A stretch of DNA of 64,000 nucleotides, taken from the NCBI GenBank assembly GCA_049889535.1, contig JBMHDF010000017.1, positions 1 to 64,000 on the forward strand, written 5' to 3'. The first letter of the stretch is position 1, and each line of letters opens with the position of its first letter. Source of the stretch: JAYQKL01 sp049889535 (GTDB lineage Bacteria; Pseudomonadota; Alphaproteobacteria; RS24). The position numbers were made by a program, and so were the translations under genes. Under the pieces are notes generated by a model that saw nothing but the letters and a program-made list of their open reading frames with translations, did not search any database and was not told where the DNA came from. This document shows, in pieces, positions 16,698 to 26,635 of the stretch.

Positions 16698-18302
16698 CTA
16701 TTTGATTTTTGGCAGATCGTTAAACTGGTGGAATGGTGGTGGTGAGCTGAGTGTCCACTCAAGCGTATCCGCACCTTCACCCCATGGGTTATTGGCAGCT
16801 TTTTCATTACGCATAAAGGCATGCACCACGCCAATGAGGAAAATAACCACCCCAAAAGCTGAAATATAACTACCTATAGATGAAACATAGTTCCAACCTG
16901 CATAAGCATCTGGATAGTCTGCATAACGGCGCGGCATACCAGCCATGCCCAAGAAATGCTGCGGGAAGAAAATGAGATTCACCCCGATAAAGGTGACCCA
17001 GAAATGCAACTTACCGATAAATTCTGAATAGGTCACACCAAACATTTTGCCAAACCAATAATACCAGGCTGCAAAAATCGCAAAAACCGCACCCAATGAC
17101 AGCACATAATGGAAATGCGCAACCACGAAATAAGTATCGTGGTAAGAGCGGTCAACACCCGCATTGGCCAGCATCACACCAGTGACACCCCCGAGCGTAA
17201 ACAGGAAGATAAAGCCAAACGCCCAAAGCATGGGTGTTTTCAGCTCGATTGAGCCGCCCCACATGGTCGCAATCCAAGAGAAAATTTTCACCCCTGTCGG
17301 CACCGCAATCACCATTGTCGCCGCCACAAAATAGGCCTGCGCATTAACGGACATACCGACTGTGTACATGTGGTGCGCCCACACAACAAAGCCAACACCG
17401 CCAATCGCAACCATCGCATAGGCCATGCCAAGATAGCCAAAGACGGGCTTGCGCGAGAAGGTTGAAACCACATGTGAGACAATGCCAAAACCTGGCAAAA
17501 TCAAAATATATACTTCTGGGTGGCCAAAAAACCAGAACAGGTGCTGGTATAAAATCGGGTCACCACCACCGGCTGGGTCGAAGAAAGTTGTCCCGAAATT
17601 ACGATCCGTCAACAACATCGTAATCGCCCCTGCAAGCACTGGCAAAGACAAGAGCAGCAAGAAAGCGGTTACCAAAACAGACCAAACAAATAATGGCATT
17701 TTGTGCATTGTCATGCCCGGTGCGCGCATGTTCAAGATTGTGGTGATGAAGTTAATCGCCCCCAAAATTGAAGAAATACCGCCAACATGCAAAGCAAAAA
17801 TCGCCAAATCCATTGCTGGACCAGGCTGGCCAGAGGTTGAGAGCGGCGGATAAATCGTCCAACCACCACCAACACCATTATTGCCGGGCGGGCCCTCAAC
17901 AAAAATGGACAACAACAAAAGCGCCAGCGCGAAAGGCAGAAGCCAGAAAGAAATATTATTCATGCGCGGGAACGCCATATCAGGTGCGCCAATCATGAGC
18001 GGCACAAACCAGTTACCAAAACCACCAATCATGGCAGGCATAACCATGAAGAAAATCATAATCAGACCATGACCTGTGACAAGCACATTATAAAGATGAT
18101 GGTCACCCCCTAAAATGCCGTCACCAGGGGCTTGTAATTCCATACGGATAAGCACAGACATAGCGCCACCAATGACGCCGCCAATAATCGCAAAGATAAG
18201 ATACATGGTTCCAATATCTTTGTGATTGGTTGAATATAAATAGCGTTTCCACCCTCTTGGATGGTCTTCGTGATGGTTATCTACAGCATGTTCAGTTGCC
18301 AT
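16698..18302 (-). CDS. coxA: Cytochrome c oxidase subunit I (aa3 type)
   Basis: Subunit I carries low-spin heme a, heme a3 and CuB and reduces oxygen while pumping protons. Visible residues: heme a ligand H78 (TGHGLIM), CuB ligand H261 with E263 and cross-linked Y265 (GHPEVY), CuB ligands H310 and H311 (WAHHMYTVGM), and the HFHYVLS pair near the C-terminus. E263 and the D-channel region (APDMAFPRMNN, D108) mark it as an A1-family proton pump. Length is 534 residues with twelve helices expected. Confidence 0.98.
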   Translation of the reverse strand: MATEHAVDNHHEDHPRGWKRYLYSTNHKDIGTMYLIFAIIGGVIGGAMSVLIRMELQAPGDGILGGDHHLYNVLVTGHGLIMIFFMVMPAMIGGFGNWFVPLMIGAPDMAFPRMNNISFWLLPFALALLLLSIFVEGPPGNNGVGGGWTIYPPLSTSGQPGPAMDLAIFALHVGGISSILGAINFITTILNMRAPGMTMHKMPLFVWSVLVTAFLLLLSLPVLAGAITMLLTDRNFGTTFFDPAGGGDPILYQHLFWFFGHPEVYILILPGFGIVSHVVSTFSRKPVFGYLGMAYAMVAIGGVGFVVWAHHMYTVGMSVNAQAYFVAATMVIAVPTGVKIFSWIATMWGGSIELKTPMLWAFGFIFLFTLGGVTGVMLANAGVDRSYHDTYFVVAHFHYVLSLGAVFAIFAAWYYWFGKMFGVTYSEFIGKLHFWVTFIGVNLIFFPQHFLGMAGMPRRYADYPDAYAGWNYVSSIGSYISAFGVVIFLIGVVHAFMRNEKAANNPWGEGADTLEWTLSSPPPFHQFNDLPKIK

Positions 18303-18316
18303 ATTGACAGCTCCTT

Positions 18317-19231
18317 TTACTGGTTAACAGAAACTGATTTTGATGAAGCATCTGCCAGCTTCACCGCATCAGTATCAGTATCAATTTTTGCAAATTCGAC
18401 TTTGGCCTGTTCGACCCAAGCGGTAAATTCTTCCTCTTCAACAACTTTTACCATTATCGGCATAAAGGCATGGCGAATACCGCAAAGCTCCGAGCATTGA
18501 CCGTAATATGTGCCGGTTTTCTCAGCTCTAAACCATGTCTCGTTCAAACGGCCTGGCACAGCATCCATTTTATTACCAAAGGCTGGCATGGCCCAGTTGT
18601 GAATAACATCAGCTGATGTCACGACAACGCGAATGGTTTTATTCACAGGCACCACAACTGCATTATCGGTTGCCAGCAAACGCGGCTGACCGGGCTCTAG
18701 CTCATCTTCTTCCAACATGATGGCATCAAAAGCAAAATCACCATGATCGGGATATTCATATCCCCAATACCATTGATAGCCTGTGGCTTTAATCGTCATA
18801 TCGACTTCTGGCAATTCCACCTGCTCATAAAGCAAACGGAAAGAAGGAATCGCAATGACCACCAAAATCAAAATTGGCACCACCGTCCAAACCACTTCAA
18901 TCAGCGTGTTGTGACTGGTTTTTGAAGGCTCTGGATTTGACTTGGCGTTGAAGCGGAACAAGACATACAACAACAGACCAAGCACAAAGACGGAAATCAC
19001 TGTCATTAAAATGAGCAGAAAATTATTAAAATCAGTAATTTGTGTCATCATATCTGTGGCGGCAGGCTGAAAACCAAGCTGCCATGGCTCAGGCTGGGCA
19101 GCTTGTGCCGCGCCTGACAAAGACATGATAGCAAGACACAAGAATACAAAGAAATGCGTCAAAAGCCGTTTCTTAGACATTGGTGCAAATTTTAAAAAAT
19201 GCATTTTATTCATCATGTTTATTCCATTCAT
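18317..19231 (-). CDS. coxB: Cytochrome c oxidase subunit II
   Basis: Subunit II accepts electrons from cytochrome c through its binuclear CuA centre. It has a signal sequence (cleavage near AAQAA), two transmembrane helices (about residues 70-93 and 111-133), the aromatic patch YQWYWGYEYP, and CuA ligands H211, C246, C250, H254 and M257 (GQCSELCGIRHAFM). The exact start is uncertain: ATGs occur at 19231, 19216 and 19213, with a weak GGAA before the latter pair. It is the first gene of the cox operon. Confidence 0.96.
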   Translation of the reverse strand: MNGINMMNKMHFLKFAPMSKKRLLTHFFVFLCLAIMSLSGAAQAAQPEPWQLGFQPAATDMMTQITDFNNFLLILMTVISVFVLGLLLYVLFRFNAKSNPEPSKTSHNTLIEVVWTVVPILILVVIAIPSFRLLYEQVELPEVDMTIKATGYQWYWGYEYPDHGDFAFDAIMLEEDELEPGQPRLLATDNAVVVPVNKTIRVVVTSADVIHNWAMPAFGNKMDAVPGRLNETWFRAEKTGTYYGQCSELCGIRHAFMPIMVKVVEEEEFTAWVEQAKVEFAKIDTDTDAVKLADASSKSVSVNQ

Positions 19232-19538
19232 CTGTTTCTGTCAGATATGTAACGCCAATCCGACTTTTAAGATAGGGGGATTATACTTCAAATCACAAGA
19301 AAACCCATAGCCATATGGCTGATGCGACCAAATGCCCATACATTAACGCATCCAACCCGACATGGCTAAGAGGTATACAGATTTTACAGCTTTTTTTGCG
19401 GTTAAGCGCCACCAAATAAGGTAAATATCGCGCCCAAATCACTAAGTTTTGCGTTTTGGGCTTGCTCTTGGGTCAAGAAGCACACATATTTCTAGCCAAG
19501 ATGCTAGTCATTCACCGTTTAAGAGTATTGGAAATAAT
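19232..19538. other. coxB/tldD divergent intergenic region
   Basis: This 307-bp gap between divergent genes has no credible gene. On the minus strand a TATAAT lies at 19285-19280, about 50 bases before coxB, without a good -35. A perfect 12-bp palindrome, AGCCATATGGCT, is at 19309-19320, just upstream of that -10, and an inverted pair GATGCG/CGCATC lies at 19321-19326 and 19347-19352. These may be the coxB promoter and an operator. No tldD promoter is evident. Confidence 0.35.
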
Positions 19539-21005
19539 ATGAGCGCGCCACAAGCCCCTACCCCGCAGGATTTATTTTTTGGGACAGCCGAGATTGCCGA
19601 TTCGGCGCCGAATCAAACCGGCCTTGACGAAAAACAGGCTTTGGCTTTGACCGAAAAAGCACTTGCCGGCGCTGATGATGGCGAATTATTCCTAGAATAC
19701 ACTCTCTCCGAGAGTTTTTCGTTTGACGATAATCGCTTGCGGGCGGCGAGTTATGACACAGCACAAGGGTTTGGCTTGCGCGCCATCGCTGGGGAAGCGA
19801 CGGGCTTTGCCCATTCTTCAGATATATCAGCCGCTGCCATTGAGCGCGCAGGTGCGTCTTTATCGCCAATTCTATCCGGCCATTCAGGCAGCCCAACACC
19901 CGCGCCGCGCGCTGGCGGCGCGCCACTTTATGTTGGTGACAATCCGCTCGATGGCACTGAATTTATTGATAAAATTAAATTGCTGGAAGACATAAATGCC
20001 TATGCCCGAGCCAAAGATAACCGCGTGCGGCAGGTATCAATTGGTCTGTCGGGCGAATGGCAAGTTGTGAGTATCATTCGGCCAAATTGCGCCCCGCTTT
20101 ATGATGTGCGGCCATTGGTGCGGCTTGATGTGTCGATTGTAGCAGGTGAAGGGGATCGCCAAGAGTCAGGTCATTGTGGACGTGGCGGACGGGCTGGTTA
20201 TGCGCAATGGCTCAATCCTGAAAATTGGCAATCGCAGGTCAATGAGGCGCTGCGCGGCGCCCTTGTGAATTTGGAATCAATTCCTGCGCCTGCGGGTGAA
20301 ATGGACGTCGTGCTGGGGCCTGGATGGCCGGGTATTCTTCTGCATGAGGCTGTAGGACATGGCTTAGAAGGCGACTTCAACCGCAAACAGACCTCAACTT
20401 TTTCTGGCCGCATTGGCGAGCGCGTTGCTTCTCCGGGTGTGACGGTCATTGATGATGGCACGCTACCAAACCGTCGTGGTTCTTTGACCATTGATGATGA
20501 AGGCACACCGACAGAAAAAACAGTCCTGATTGAAGACGGTATTTTAAAGGGCTATATGCAAGACCGCATGAATGCGCGCCTGATGGGTATGGCCCCAACT
20601 GGCAATGGTCGTCGCGAAAGTTATGCCTGCCAACCCCTGCCGCGCATGACCAATACATATATGCTGGGCGGCACCCATGAAGCTGACGAGATTCTGGCCT
20701 CTGTCAAAAACGGCATTTATGCCACCGCATTTGGTGGCGGACAGGTGGATATTACATCTGGCAAATTTGTATTTTCTTGCACCGAAGCCTATGAGATTAA
20801 AAATGGCAAATTAGGGGCGCCGTTAAAGGGTGCCACCCTTATTGGTACAGGCCCAGAGAGCATGCAGCGTATTTCCATGATTGGTAATGATATGGCAATG
20901 GATGAAGGCATTGGCACTTGCGGCAAAGATGGGCAAGGCGTGCCAGTCGGTGTCGGCCAGCCAAGCCTGCGCCTAGATGGCCTAACTGTCGGCGGCACAG
21001 CTTAG
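19539..21005 (+). CDS. tldD: Metalloprotease TldD
   Basis: TldD forms a heterodimeric zinc protease with TldE/PmbA that degrades unfolded peptides and matures some modified peptides. The metal motif HEAVGH is at about residues 268-273, followed by GLEGDFNRK. I start at the ATG at 19539 (488 residues, close to the E. coli length); the frame is open for 30 codons upstream from 19449, but that extension does not look like protein. Its partner pmbA is 3.4 kb downstream on the same strand. The 3' end converges on gshA with a 16-bp gap. Confidence 0.95.
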   Translation: MSAPQAPTPQDLFFGTAEIADSAPNQTGLDEKQALALTEKALAGADDGELFLEYTLSESFSFDDNRLRAASYDTAQGFGLRAIAGEATGFAHSSDISAAAIERAGASLSPILSGHSGSPTPAPRAGGAPLYVGDNPLDGTEFIDKIKLLEDINAYARAKDNRVRQVSIGLSGEWQVVSIIRPNCAPLYDVRPLVRLDVSIVAGEGDRQESGHCGRGGRAGYAQWLNPENWQSQVNEALRGALVNLESIPAPAGEMDVVLGPGWPGILLHEAVGHGLEGDFNRKQTSTFSGRIGERVASPGVTVIDDGTLPNRRGSLTIDDEGTPTEKTVLIEDGILKGYMQDRMNARLMGMAPTGNGRRESYACQPLPRMTNTYMLGGTHEADEILASVKNGIYATAFGGGQVDITSGKFVFSCTEAYEIKNGKLGAPLKGATLIGTGPESMQRISMIGNDMAMDEGIGTCGKDGQGVPVGVGQPSLRLDGLTVGGTA

Positions 21006-21021
21006 GCTGGTTTGAAGAAAC

Positions 21022-22383
21022 TCAAAACGCTAGTTCAGTGAAAATCGGGCGAACATCTTCGCCCCATTTTTCATAATATTTTGCCAGTAATTTTTCAGCA
21101 GGCGTTAGACCTGTTTCAAGCGTATCCTTGAGCGGGCGTAAAAATATGGTTTCATCACCACCTGCCCCATCTGAACAGGCGCGCGCTTTCAAACCTTGTT
21201 CAGCCAAATCGATAACTTGGCGTCCAATATCACGCAATGTACCATTACGAAAAGGCGTCGCCAAACCTTGCACGGGCGCCTGCGCACGCAAGCTTTCGCG
21301 CTCGTCTTGCGTCCAGTCTTCTATCAGGGATGCAACTTGTTTTTGCGTCTCAGCATCATAAAGCAAGCCCACCCAAAAAGCAGGCAAGGCGCAAAGCGTA
21401 TTCCAAGGCCCACTATCGGCACCGCGCATTTCGATAAACCTTTTGACCCGCGCCTCAGGGAAAAGCGTGGTCAAATGGTCCTCCCAATCTTGTTCAGTCG
21501 GCAACTCACCCGGCAAAGCGGGCAGTTCGCCGCGCATAAAATCTCGAAAACTCATACCCAATGCGTTTATGAAATTACCATCACGGACGATAAAATACAT
21601 CGGCACATCAAGCGCGTAATCAACATATTGCTCAAAACCAAAACCCGTTTCAAACGCCATTGGCAACATGCCTGTGCGCTTCGGGTCAAGGGTTAGCCAT
21701 GTGAGTGAGCGCTCAGACAGATTACCGGTGGGCTGGCCTTGCTTGAAAGGTGAATTGGCAAAAAGCGCAGTTGCTAAGGGCTGCAACGATAAACCGATTT
21801 TAAGCTTTTCAACCATATCGGCCTCAGACCCGAAATCCAAATTGACCTGAACCGTGCAGGACAAATACATCATATCCAGTCCGCGCTCACCCTGTTTGGG
21901 CATGTAATCACGCATTAAATTATAACGCCCTTTGGGCATATGTGGCGCTTCATCAAGCCCCCAAAGCGGCGAAAAACCAGCGCCCAAATAAGCTTGCCCT
22001 AATCTTTCAGCAATCGTGTGAACTTCTTTGAGGTGCTTGTTCACCTCGCGACAAGTCTCATGAATGGTGCGCAACGGGGCGCCCGACAATTCAAGTTGCC
22101 CACCCGGTTCAAGCGTCACAGAACCGCCGCCCTGTTCTGCGGGTCGATAAAGCGCAATCACTTTGTCACCTTCAAATTTCGGCAACCAACCAAATTCTTG
22201 CAGCCCTTCAAGCATGGCTTGAATCCCGTCTGAGCCCTCATAAGCTAATGGCGTAAGCGTATCTTTATGGAAACCGAATTTTTCATGTTCCGTTCCAATC
22301 CGCCAATCTGCTTCAGGCTTGGCGCCAGCCATCATCCAGTCAATGAGTTGGGGTTTACTTTCAATTGGCGTTTGGTCTGCCAT
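21022..22383 (-). CDS. gshA: Glutamate-cysteine ligase (plant/alphaproteobacterial type)
   Basis: This ATP-dependent ligase makes gamma-glutamylcysteine, the first step of glutathione synthesis. The 453-residue sequence belongs to the GCS2 family of Alphaproteobacteria and plants, with RIGTEHEKFGFH near the N-terminus, LEPGGQLELSGAP, and MYLSCTVQVNLDFGSE in the centre. No glutathione synthetase gene (gshB) is in the window. It follows rsmE on the same strand after a 146-bp gap that shows no gene. Confidence 0.95.
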   Translation of the reverse strand: MADQTPIESKPQLIDWMMAGAKPEADWRIGTEHEKFGFHKDTLTPLAYEGSDGIQAMLEGLQEFGWLPKFEGDKVIALYRPAEQGGGSVTLEPGGQLELSGAPLRTIHETCREVNKHLKEVHTIAERLGQAYLGAGFSPLWGLDEAPHMPKGRYNLMRDYMPKQGERGLDMMYLSCTVQVNLDFGSEADMVEKLKIGLSLQPLATALFANSPFKQGQPTGNLSERSLTWLTLDPKRTGMLPMAFETGFGFEQYVDYALDVPMYFIVRDGNFINALGMSFRDFMRGELPALPGELPTEQDWEDHLTTLFPEARVKRFIEMRGADSGPWNTLCALPAFWVGLLYDAETQKQVASLIEDWTQDERESLRAQAPVQGLATPFRNGTLRDIGRQVIDLAEQGLKARACSDGAGGDETIFLRPLKDTLETGLTPAEKLLAKYYEKWGEDVRPIFTELAF

Positions 22384-22529
22384 TTAATCTCCTCAGCCCA
22401 TATATCTTGCAACATGTTTTCGATGTTTTAAAAGTCCGATATATATCTGGCTATTCGGCTAGGACTTATGCGATAGAATTAGGGGCTTTTAGGTATGGAG
22501 GCAAGCCAAATTATGCACGCTTTCACCTT

Positions 22530-23312
22530 CTACCAATCGCCCAAATGAATTTGGCACGCCGCCAAAGCTGCAACAGCGGCAGTGTCCGCGCGCAATATGC
22601 GCGGGCCAAGACTGATAATATGTGCTGCGGGCATCGCCATCAGCGCCGCTCGTTCAGCATCATTAAATCCACCCTCTGGCCCAATCAAAACCGCAATAGG
22701 CTGGCCTTTGAGCTTGTCTAAGGCCGCCAAACCATTTTCAGGCGCGGCCTTTTCATCACAAAAAATCAATTGCCGGCTCGGAGCAATCTGCTCCCAATTG
22801 CTAATAATATTTTGCAAATCCACACATTCTTTAATAGCCGGAACCGCGAGCAAACCGCATTGTTCAGCCGCTTCAATCGCATTCGCCCGCAACCGGCTTT
22901 CTTTTAGCGTGCCGCCTTGCGTGAACGCGGTACGCACGGGCCATATCACCCGTGCGCCCATTTCTGTTGCTTTTTGCGCCATATAATCCAGCCGCCCTTT
23001 TTTAATGGGCGCGAATAACAGCCAAATATCAGGCAAATCTGTTTGCGCGCGCGTGGGGTGCAATAGCGTGATACAGGTTTGCTTTTTGGACATTTCGGCA
23101 ATTTCAGCCTGCCATTCGCCGTCGCGGCCATTAAAAACCAACAGCTTGTCACCCTCAGCACATCGCATGACATTTCGAAGATAATGGTGCTGGTCAGGCG
23201 ATAGCTCAACTTGTGAAGATGCAGCAAAGCCAGTCTCCCTCTGTGACAATTTCTCCTGCTCAGCGCCAATATAAAGTCTGATTTTTGATGAGGGTGTCTT
23301 TTGATTTGTCAT
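22530..23312 (-). CDS. rsmE: 16S rRNA (uracil-1498-N3)-methyltransferase
   Basis: RsmE methylates U1498 of 16S rRNA and has a SPOUT knot fold with an N-terminal PUA-like domain. Signatures are DQHHYLRNVMR (residues about 40-50), the substrate region KGRLDYMAQKATEMG, and the SAM-binding knot IGPEGGFNDAE followed by SLGPRILRADTA. The ATG at 23312 gives 260 residues; a longer frame starts at 23345 but has no ribosome-binding site. It is divergent from ubiA. Confidence 0.95.
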   Translation of the reverse strand: MTNQKTPSSKIRLYIGAEQEKLSQRETGFAASSQVELSPDQHHYLRNVMRCAEGDKLLVFNGRDGEWQAEIAEMSKKQTCITLLHPTRAQTDLPDIWLLFAPIKKGRLDYMAQKATEMGARVIWPVRTAFTQGGTLKESRLRANAIEAAEQCGLLAVPAIKECVDLQNIISNWEQIAPSRQLIFCDEKAAPENGLAALDKLKGQPIAVLIGPEGGFNDAERAALMAMPAAHIISLGPRILRADTAAVAALAACQIHLGDW

Positions 23313-23432
23313 CAAGCTATTTCTCTTTGCAAATTCCATCCACATAATTGGCAGTTACATCTTGTACCAACACTATATCAATTATCAGGAATCTGTCAGA
23401 TTAACGACTAATTTATCAAAACAGGTTGTGCC

Positions 23433-24368
23433 ATGAGCGACGCCAAACCATTAGACGCTGAAAAAAATTGGGTAGACCGCCTGCCCCTTAAGATGCGCCC
23501 CTATGCCCGCATGATACGGCTCGACCGCCCAATTGGCTCTTGGTTATTATTCATCCCATGCAGTTGGGGACTAACGCTGGCTGCTGTGACGACTGGCCAA
23601 TCAGGGCAAGCGCCATCGGGGGAGTGGCCGTCGCTTTATTTATTGGCATTATTTGCGCTCGGCGCAGTAATTATGCGCGGCGCGGGCTGTATCTTTAATG
23701 ATATTGTCGACCGGGAGCTTGATGCTCAAGTCGCCCGCACCCGGCAAAGACCAATTCCGGCAGGGGTGATAAAAGTCTGGCAAGCTTGGCTATTTTTATT
23801 TGTGATGTGCGCGCTGGGTCTACTCATTCTTTTACAACTCGATATTGCCGCTATCGCGCTTGGTTTTATGTCGATTGGCCCTATCGCGCTTTATCCGTTT
23901 ATGAAACGCATCACTTGGTGGCCGCAATTATTTTTAGGGCTTACATTTAACTGGGGCGCACTTATGGGTTATGCCGCGCATCAGGGCAGCCTTGACCCAG
24001 CAGCGATTGGACTTTATGCCGCCGGTATTTTTTGGACTTTAGGCTATGACACAATTTATGCCCATCAGGATCGCGAAGATGACGCACTTGCGGGCATCAA
24101 ATCTTCTGCACGCTGGCTGGGGGCGCATACCAAAACCGCGCTGGTGATTTTTTACTCTGCCGCGCTGGCCGCGCTCTTCTATGCTGCCTTCATCGCAGGA
24201 CTAAGCGGGGCTACTCTCGCGCTTTTAATGTTGGGCGGGGTGCATTTGTTTTGGCAGATTTACCGCTTGGATATTGATAATCCTGCCCTTTGCCTCTATC
24301 TGTTTAAGTCGAACCGAAATTTTGGGCTATATATCACTGTGGCGATATTATCTGCGCTCTATATATAA
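23433..24368 (+). CDS. ubiA: 4-hydroxybenzoate polyprenyltransferase
   Basis: UbiA attaches the polyprenyl tail to 4-hydroxybenzoate in ubiquinone synthesis, at the inner membrane. The two Asp-rich motifs are visible: NDIVDRELDAQVARTRQRP and the later YAHQDREDDALAGIKS. Eight to nine hydrophobic helices and a length of 311 residues fit. The quinone feeds the respiratory chain that ends at the nearby cytochrome oxidase. An ACAGG precedes the ATG. Confidence 0.95.
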   Translation: MSDAKPLDAEKNWVDRLPLKMRPYARMIRLDRPIGSWLLFIPCSWGLTLAAVTTGQSGQAPSGEWPSLYLLALFALGAVIMRGAGCIFNDIVDRELDAQVARTRQRPIPAGVIKVWQAWLFLFVMCALGLLILLQLDIAAIALGFMSIGPIALYPFMKRITWWPQLFLGLTFNWGALMGYAAHQGSLDPAAIGLYAAGIFWTLGYDTIYAHQDREDDALAGIKSSARWLGAHTKTALVIFYSAALAALFYAAFIAGLSGATLALLMLGGVHLFWQIYRLDIDNPALCLYLFKSNRNFGLYITVAILSALYI

Positions 24369-24421
24369 GCCAATTTAAACAGCAGTTTATTTTATAAAAA
24401 AGTTTAAACGAAAGAAAACAC

Positions 24422-25756
24422 ATGTCCGAACAACTTGATTTAGCCGCAAAACTTGTCGACTGCGCCCTTCAAAATGGGGCGGAAACTGCCGATGCCATGG
24501 TTAGTGAGGGAATTTCGTTAAGCGCAAGCTCGCGCTTGGGCAAGATTGAAGATGTTGAGCGCGCTGAAACCAAAGAGACAGGTTTACGGGTGATTATTGG
24601 ACAAAAACAAGCCTTTATTTCAGGCTCTGGCCTCAGTGAAAATGATCTCAACAAAATTGCCAAGCGCGCAGTTGATATGGCGCGATTGGCGCCTGATGAT
24701 CCCTATTGTGGGTTGGCACCAAAAGACCGGCTGGCCAAAAGTTTCGAGGATTTAGATATTCTTGACCCCACCGAGCCGGATATCAAACTGTTGCAAAACT
24801 TGGCTCTCGAAACCGAAGCAACCGCGCGCGGGGTGGCGGGGATTACCAATTCTGAAGGGGCTGGCGCGGGCTGGTCACGCGGCACGACAGGGCTGGTGAC
24901 CAGTGATGGGTTTTCTGGCAGCTATACAGCTAGCTCATGGTCCCTATCATGTGCAGTGCTGGGCGGCGAAGGCGAGGCTATGGAGCGTGATTATGCCGCG
25001 CATGGCAGCCGGCATTTTGAGGATTTAGAGACGCCTCAACAAATCGGCCAACGCGCTGCAGAGCGAACATTAGCGCGCCTCAACCCCAGAAAAATCGCCA
25101 GCACCAAAGCCCCAGTTATCTTTTCGCCGCGTGTCTCAAAGTCACTGCTGGGCCATTTTGCCTCAGCTATTTCTGGCAGTGCGGTTGCGCGTGGCACAAG
25201 TTTTTTGAAAGAAAAAATGGGCGCGCAAATTTTTGCCTCTGGCATCAACATCATTGACGACCCGAAACGCAAACGTGGCCTTCGCTCTTTGAGTTTTGAT
25301 GGCGAAGGGGTGGCGGTTGAGAAACTCAATTTGATTGAAAATGGGATTTTGCAATGCTGGCTATTGGACAGTTCAGCCGCGAAACAATTAGGGCTAGAAA
25401 CCAATGGCCGCGCCGCGCGTGGCATAGGCGGCCCGCCGCACCCCACCACCACCAATTTACATATTGAAGCGGGCGCTTTGTCACCTGAAGAAATGCAAAA
25501 ACAAATTGGCACAGGGTTGTTAGTCACAGAATTAATCGGCATGGGGGTAAATGGCGTCACGGGCGATTATAGTCGCGGCGCGGCAGGGTATTGGATTGAA
25601 AGTGGCGAGATTGCCTATCCTGTCAGTGAAATCACCATTGCCAGCAATTTGATGGATATGTTCCAAAACCTTACGCCCGCCAGTGACCTTGAATTTAAAC
25701 ACGGGGTTAACGCGCCTTCATTGCTGATAAATGAGATGTCTCTTGCCGGATTATAA
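24422..25756 (+). CDS. pmbA: TldE/PmbA family protein
   Basis: PmbA (TldE) is the non-metal-binding partner of TldD in the heterodimeric peptidase. The 444-residue sequence has the family's TNSEGAGAGWSRG block, and RAARGIGGPPHPTTTNLHIE and GVTGDYSRGAAGYWIE near the C-terminus, and it lacks the HExxxH motif found in TldD, as expected. Its last 26 bp overlap the start of the CysQ-like gene in another frame. The pmbA-phosphatase-Kdo-transferase-lpxK order is common in Alphaproteobacteria. Confidence 0.95.
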   Translation: MSEQLDLAAKLVDCALQNGAETADAMVSEGISLSASSRLGKIEDVERAETKETGLRVIIGQKQAFISGSGLSENDLNKIAKRAVDMARLAPDDPYCGLAPKDRLAKSFEDLDILDPTEPDIKLLQNLALETEATARGVAGITNSEGAGAGWSRGTTGLVTSDGFSGSYTASSWSLSCAVLGGEGEAMERDYAAHGSRHFEDLETPQQIGQRAAERTLARLNPRKIASTKAPVIFSPRVSKSLLGHFASAISGSAVARGTSFLKEKMGAQIFASGINIIDDPKRKRGLRSLSFDGEGVAVEKLNLIENGILQCWLLDSSAAKQLGLETNGRAARGIGGPPHPTTTNLHIEAGALSPEEMQKQIGTGLLVTELIGMGVNGVTGDYSRGAAGYWIESGEIAYPVSEITIASNLMDMFQNLTPASDLEFKHGVNAPSLLINEMSLAGL

Positions 25757-26564
25757 TCACGCGGATTTTGAGCTTTTAAAACAATCCGTGCGCGAGGCCG
25801 GCGAATTAGCCATGACATTTTTCGGCAATAACCCAAAAAGCTGGTCCAAAGAAGATGACCAGCCCGTATGCGAGGCAGATATTGCAGTTAATGATTTCTT
25901 ATTTGAAAAACTAACGACAGCGCGCCCTGATTATGGTTGGTTATCTGAGGAAACAGCCGACCCCAAGGCACGCACAGCGCGGCTACAAAAAACAAAATCT
26001 TGGGTGATAGACCCAATTGATGGCACCTCCGCCTTTTTAAATAATAAAGCAGAATTTGCGATATCCGCCGCCTTGATTGACAATCACCAGCCCATTTTAG
26101 CTTGTGTCTTTAACCCCGCGACTGATGAATTTTACGCCGCGATGGCAGGACACGGCGCCACCAAAAACACCCAATCCATCAAATTTTCGGGCGCGCCAAT
26201 ATTGCAAGATGATATGCATGTTTGTGTGTATCCGCCGATTTTATCGCACCCCGCATGGCAAAAGGCATGGCAGGATAAATGGCCAAATGTGCGCATTAGC
26301 AATCCAAAATCAGTCGCCTATCGCCTTTGCCTTTTGGCAGAGGGTTATTTTGATATGTTAATTATTCTCAACACCAAAAATGATTGGGATATTGCCGCTG
26401 GTGATTTAATCATACGCGAAGCAGGCGGGCATTTATCAAATCTTGGCGGCAAGACATTCAGCTATCATCATGAAACATATGAACACCCGCGCATGATTGG
26501 GGGTCACCCGCGCCTTATGGCAATGCTGGGACAAGGAATTGACGAGTTTTTGAGTGCTTTGTGA
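25731..26564 (+). CDS. Inositol monophosphatase family protein, CysQ/SuhB-like
   Basis: A magnesium-dependent phosphatase of the FIG superfamily; likely substrates are 3'-phosphoadenosine 5'-phosphate or an inositol phosphate. Metal-binding motifs are CEADIAVNDFL, WLSEETAD and DPIDGTSAFLNN, and the C-terminal motif is DWDIAAGDLIIREAGG. Length is 277 residues. The ATG at 25731 lies inside the 3' end of pmbA. In many relatives a gene of this family precedes the Kdo transferase, as here with the exporter gene inserted between. The exact substrate cannot be told from sequence. Confidence 0.9.
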   Translation: MRCLLPDYNHADFELLKQSVREAGELAMTFFGNNPKSWSKEDDQPVCEADIAVNDFLFEKLTTARPDYGWLSEETADPKARTARLQKTKSWVIDPIDGTSAFLNNKAEFAISAALIDNHQPILACVFNPATDEFYAAMAGHGATKNTQSIKFSGAPILQDDMHVCVYPPILSHPAWQKAWQDKWPNVRISNPKSVAYRLCLLAEGYFDMLIILNTKNDWDIAAGDLIIREAGGHLSNLGGKTFSYHHETYEHPRMIGGHPRLMAMLGQGIDEFLSAL

Positions 26565-26635
26565 ACATTAAAGCTTATGCTAAAAAATTGAGTTATATTA
26601 ATGAGTAAGACAAAGTTCTTATATAGGCTGGAACA

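Noticed and set aside
19449..19538. A 30-residue N-terminal extension of TldD
   Set aside because: It has no family match and would make the protein longer than known TldD; the ATG at 19539 gives the expected length.
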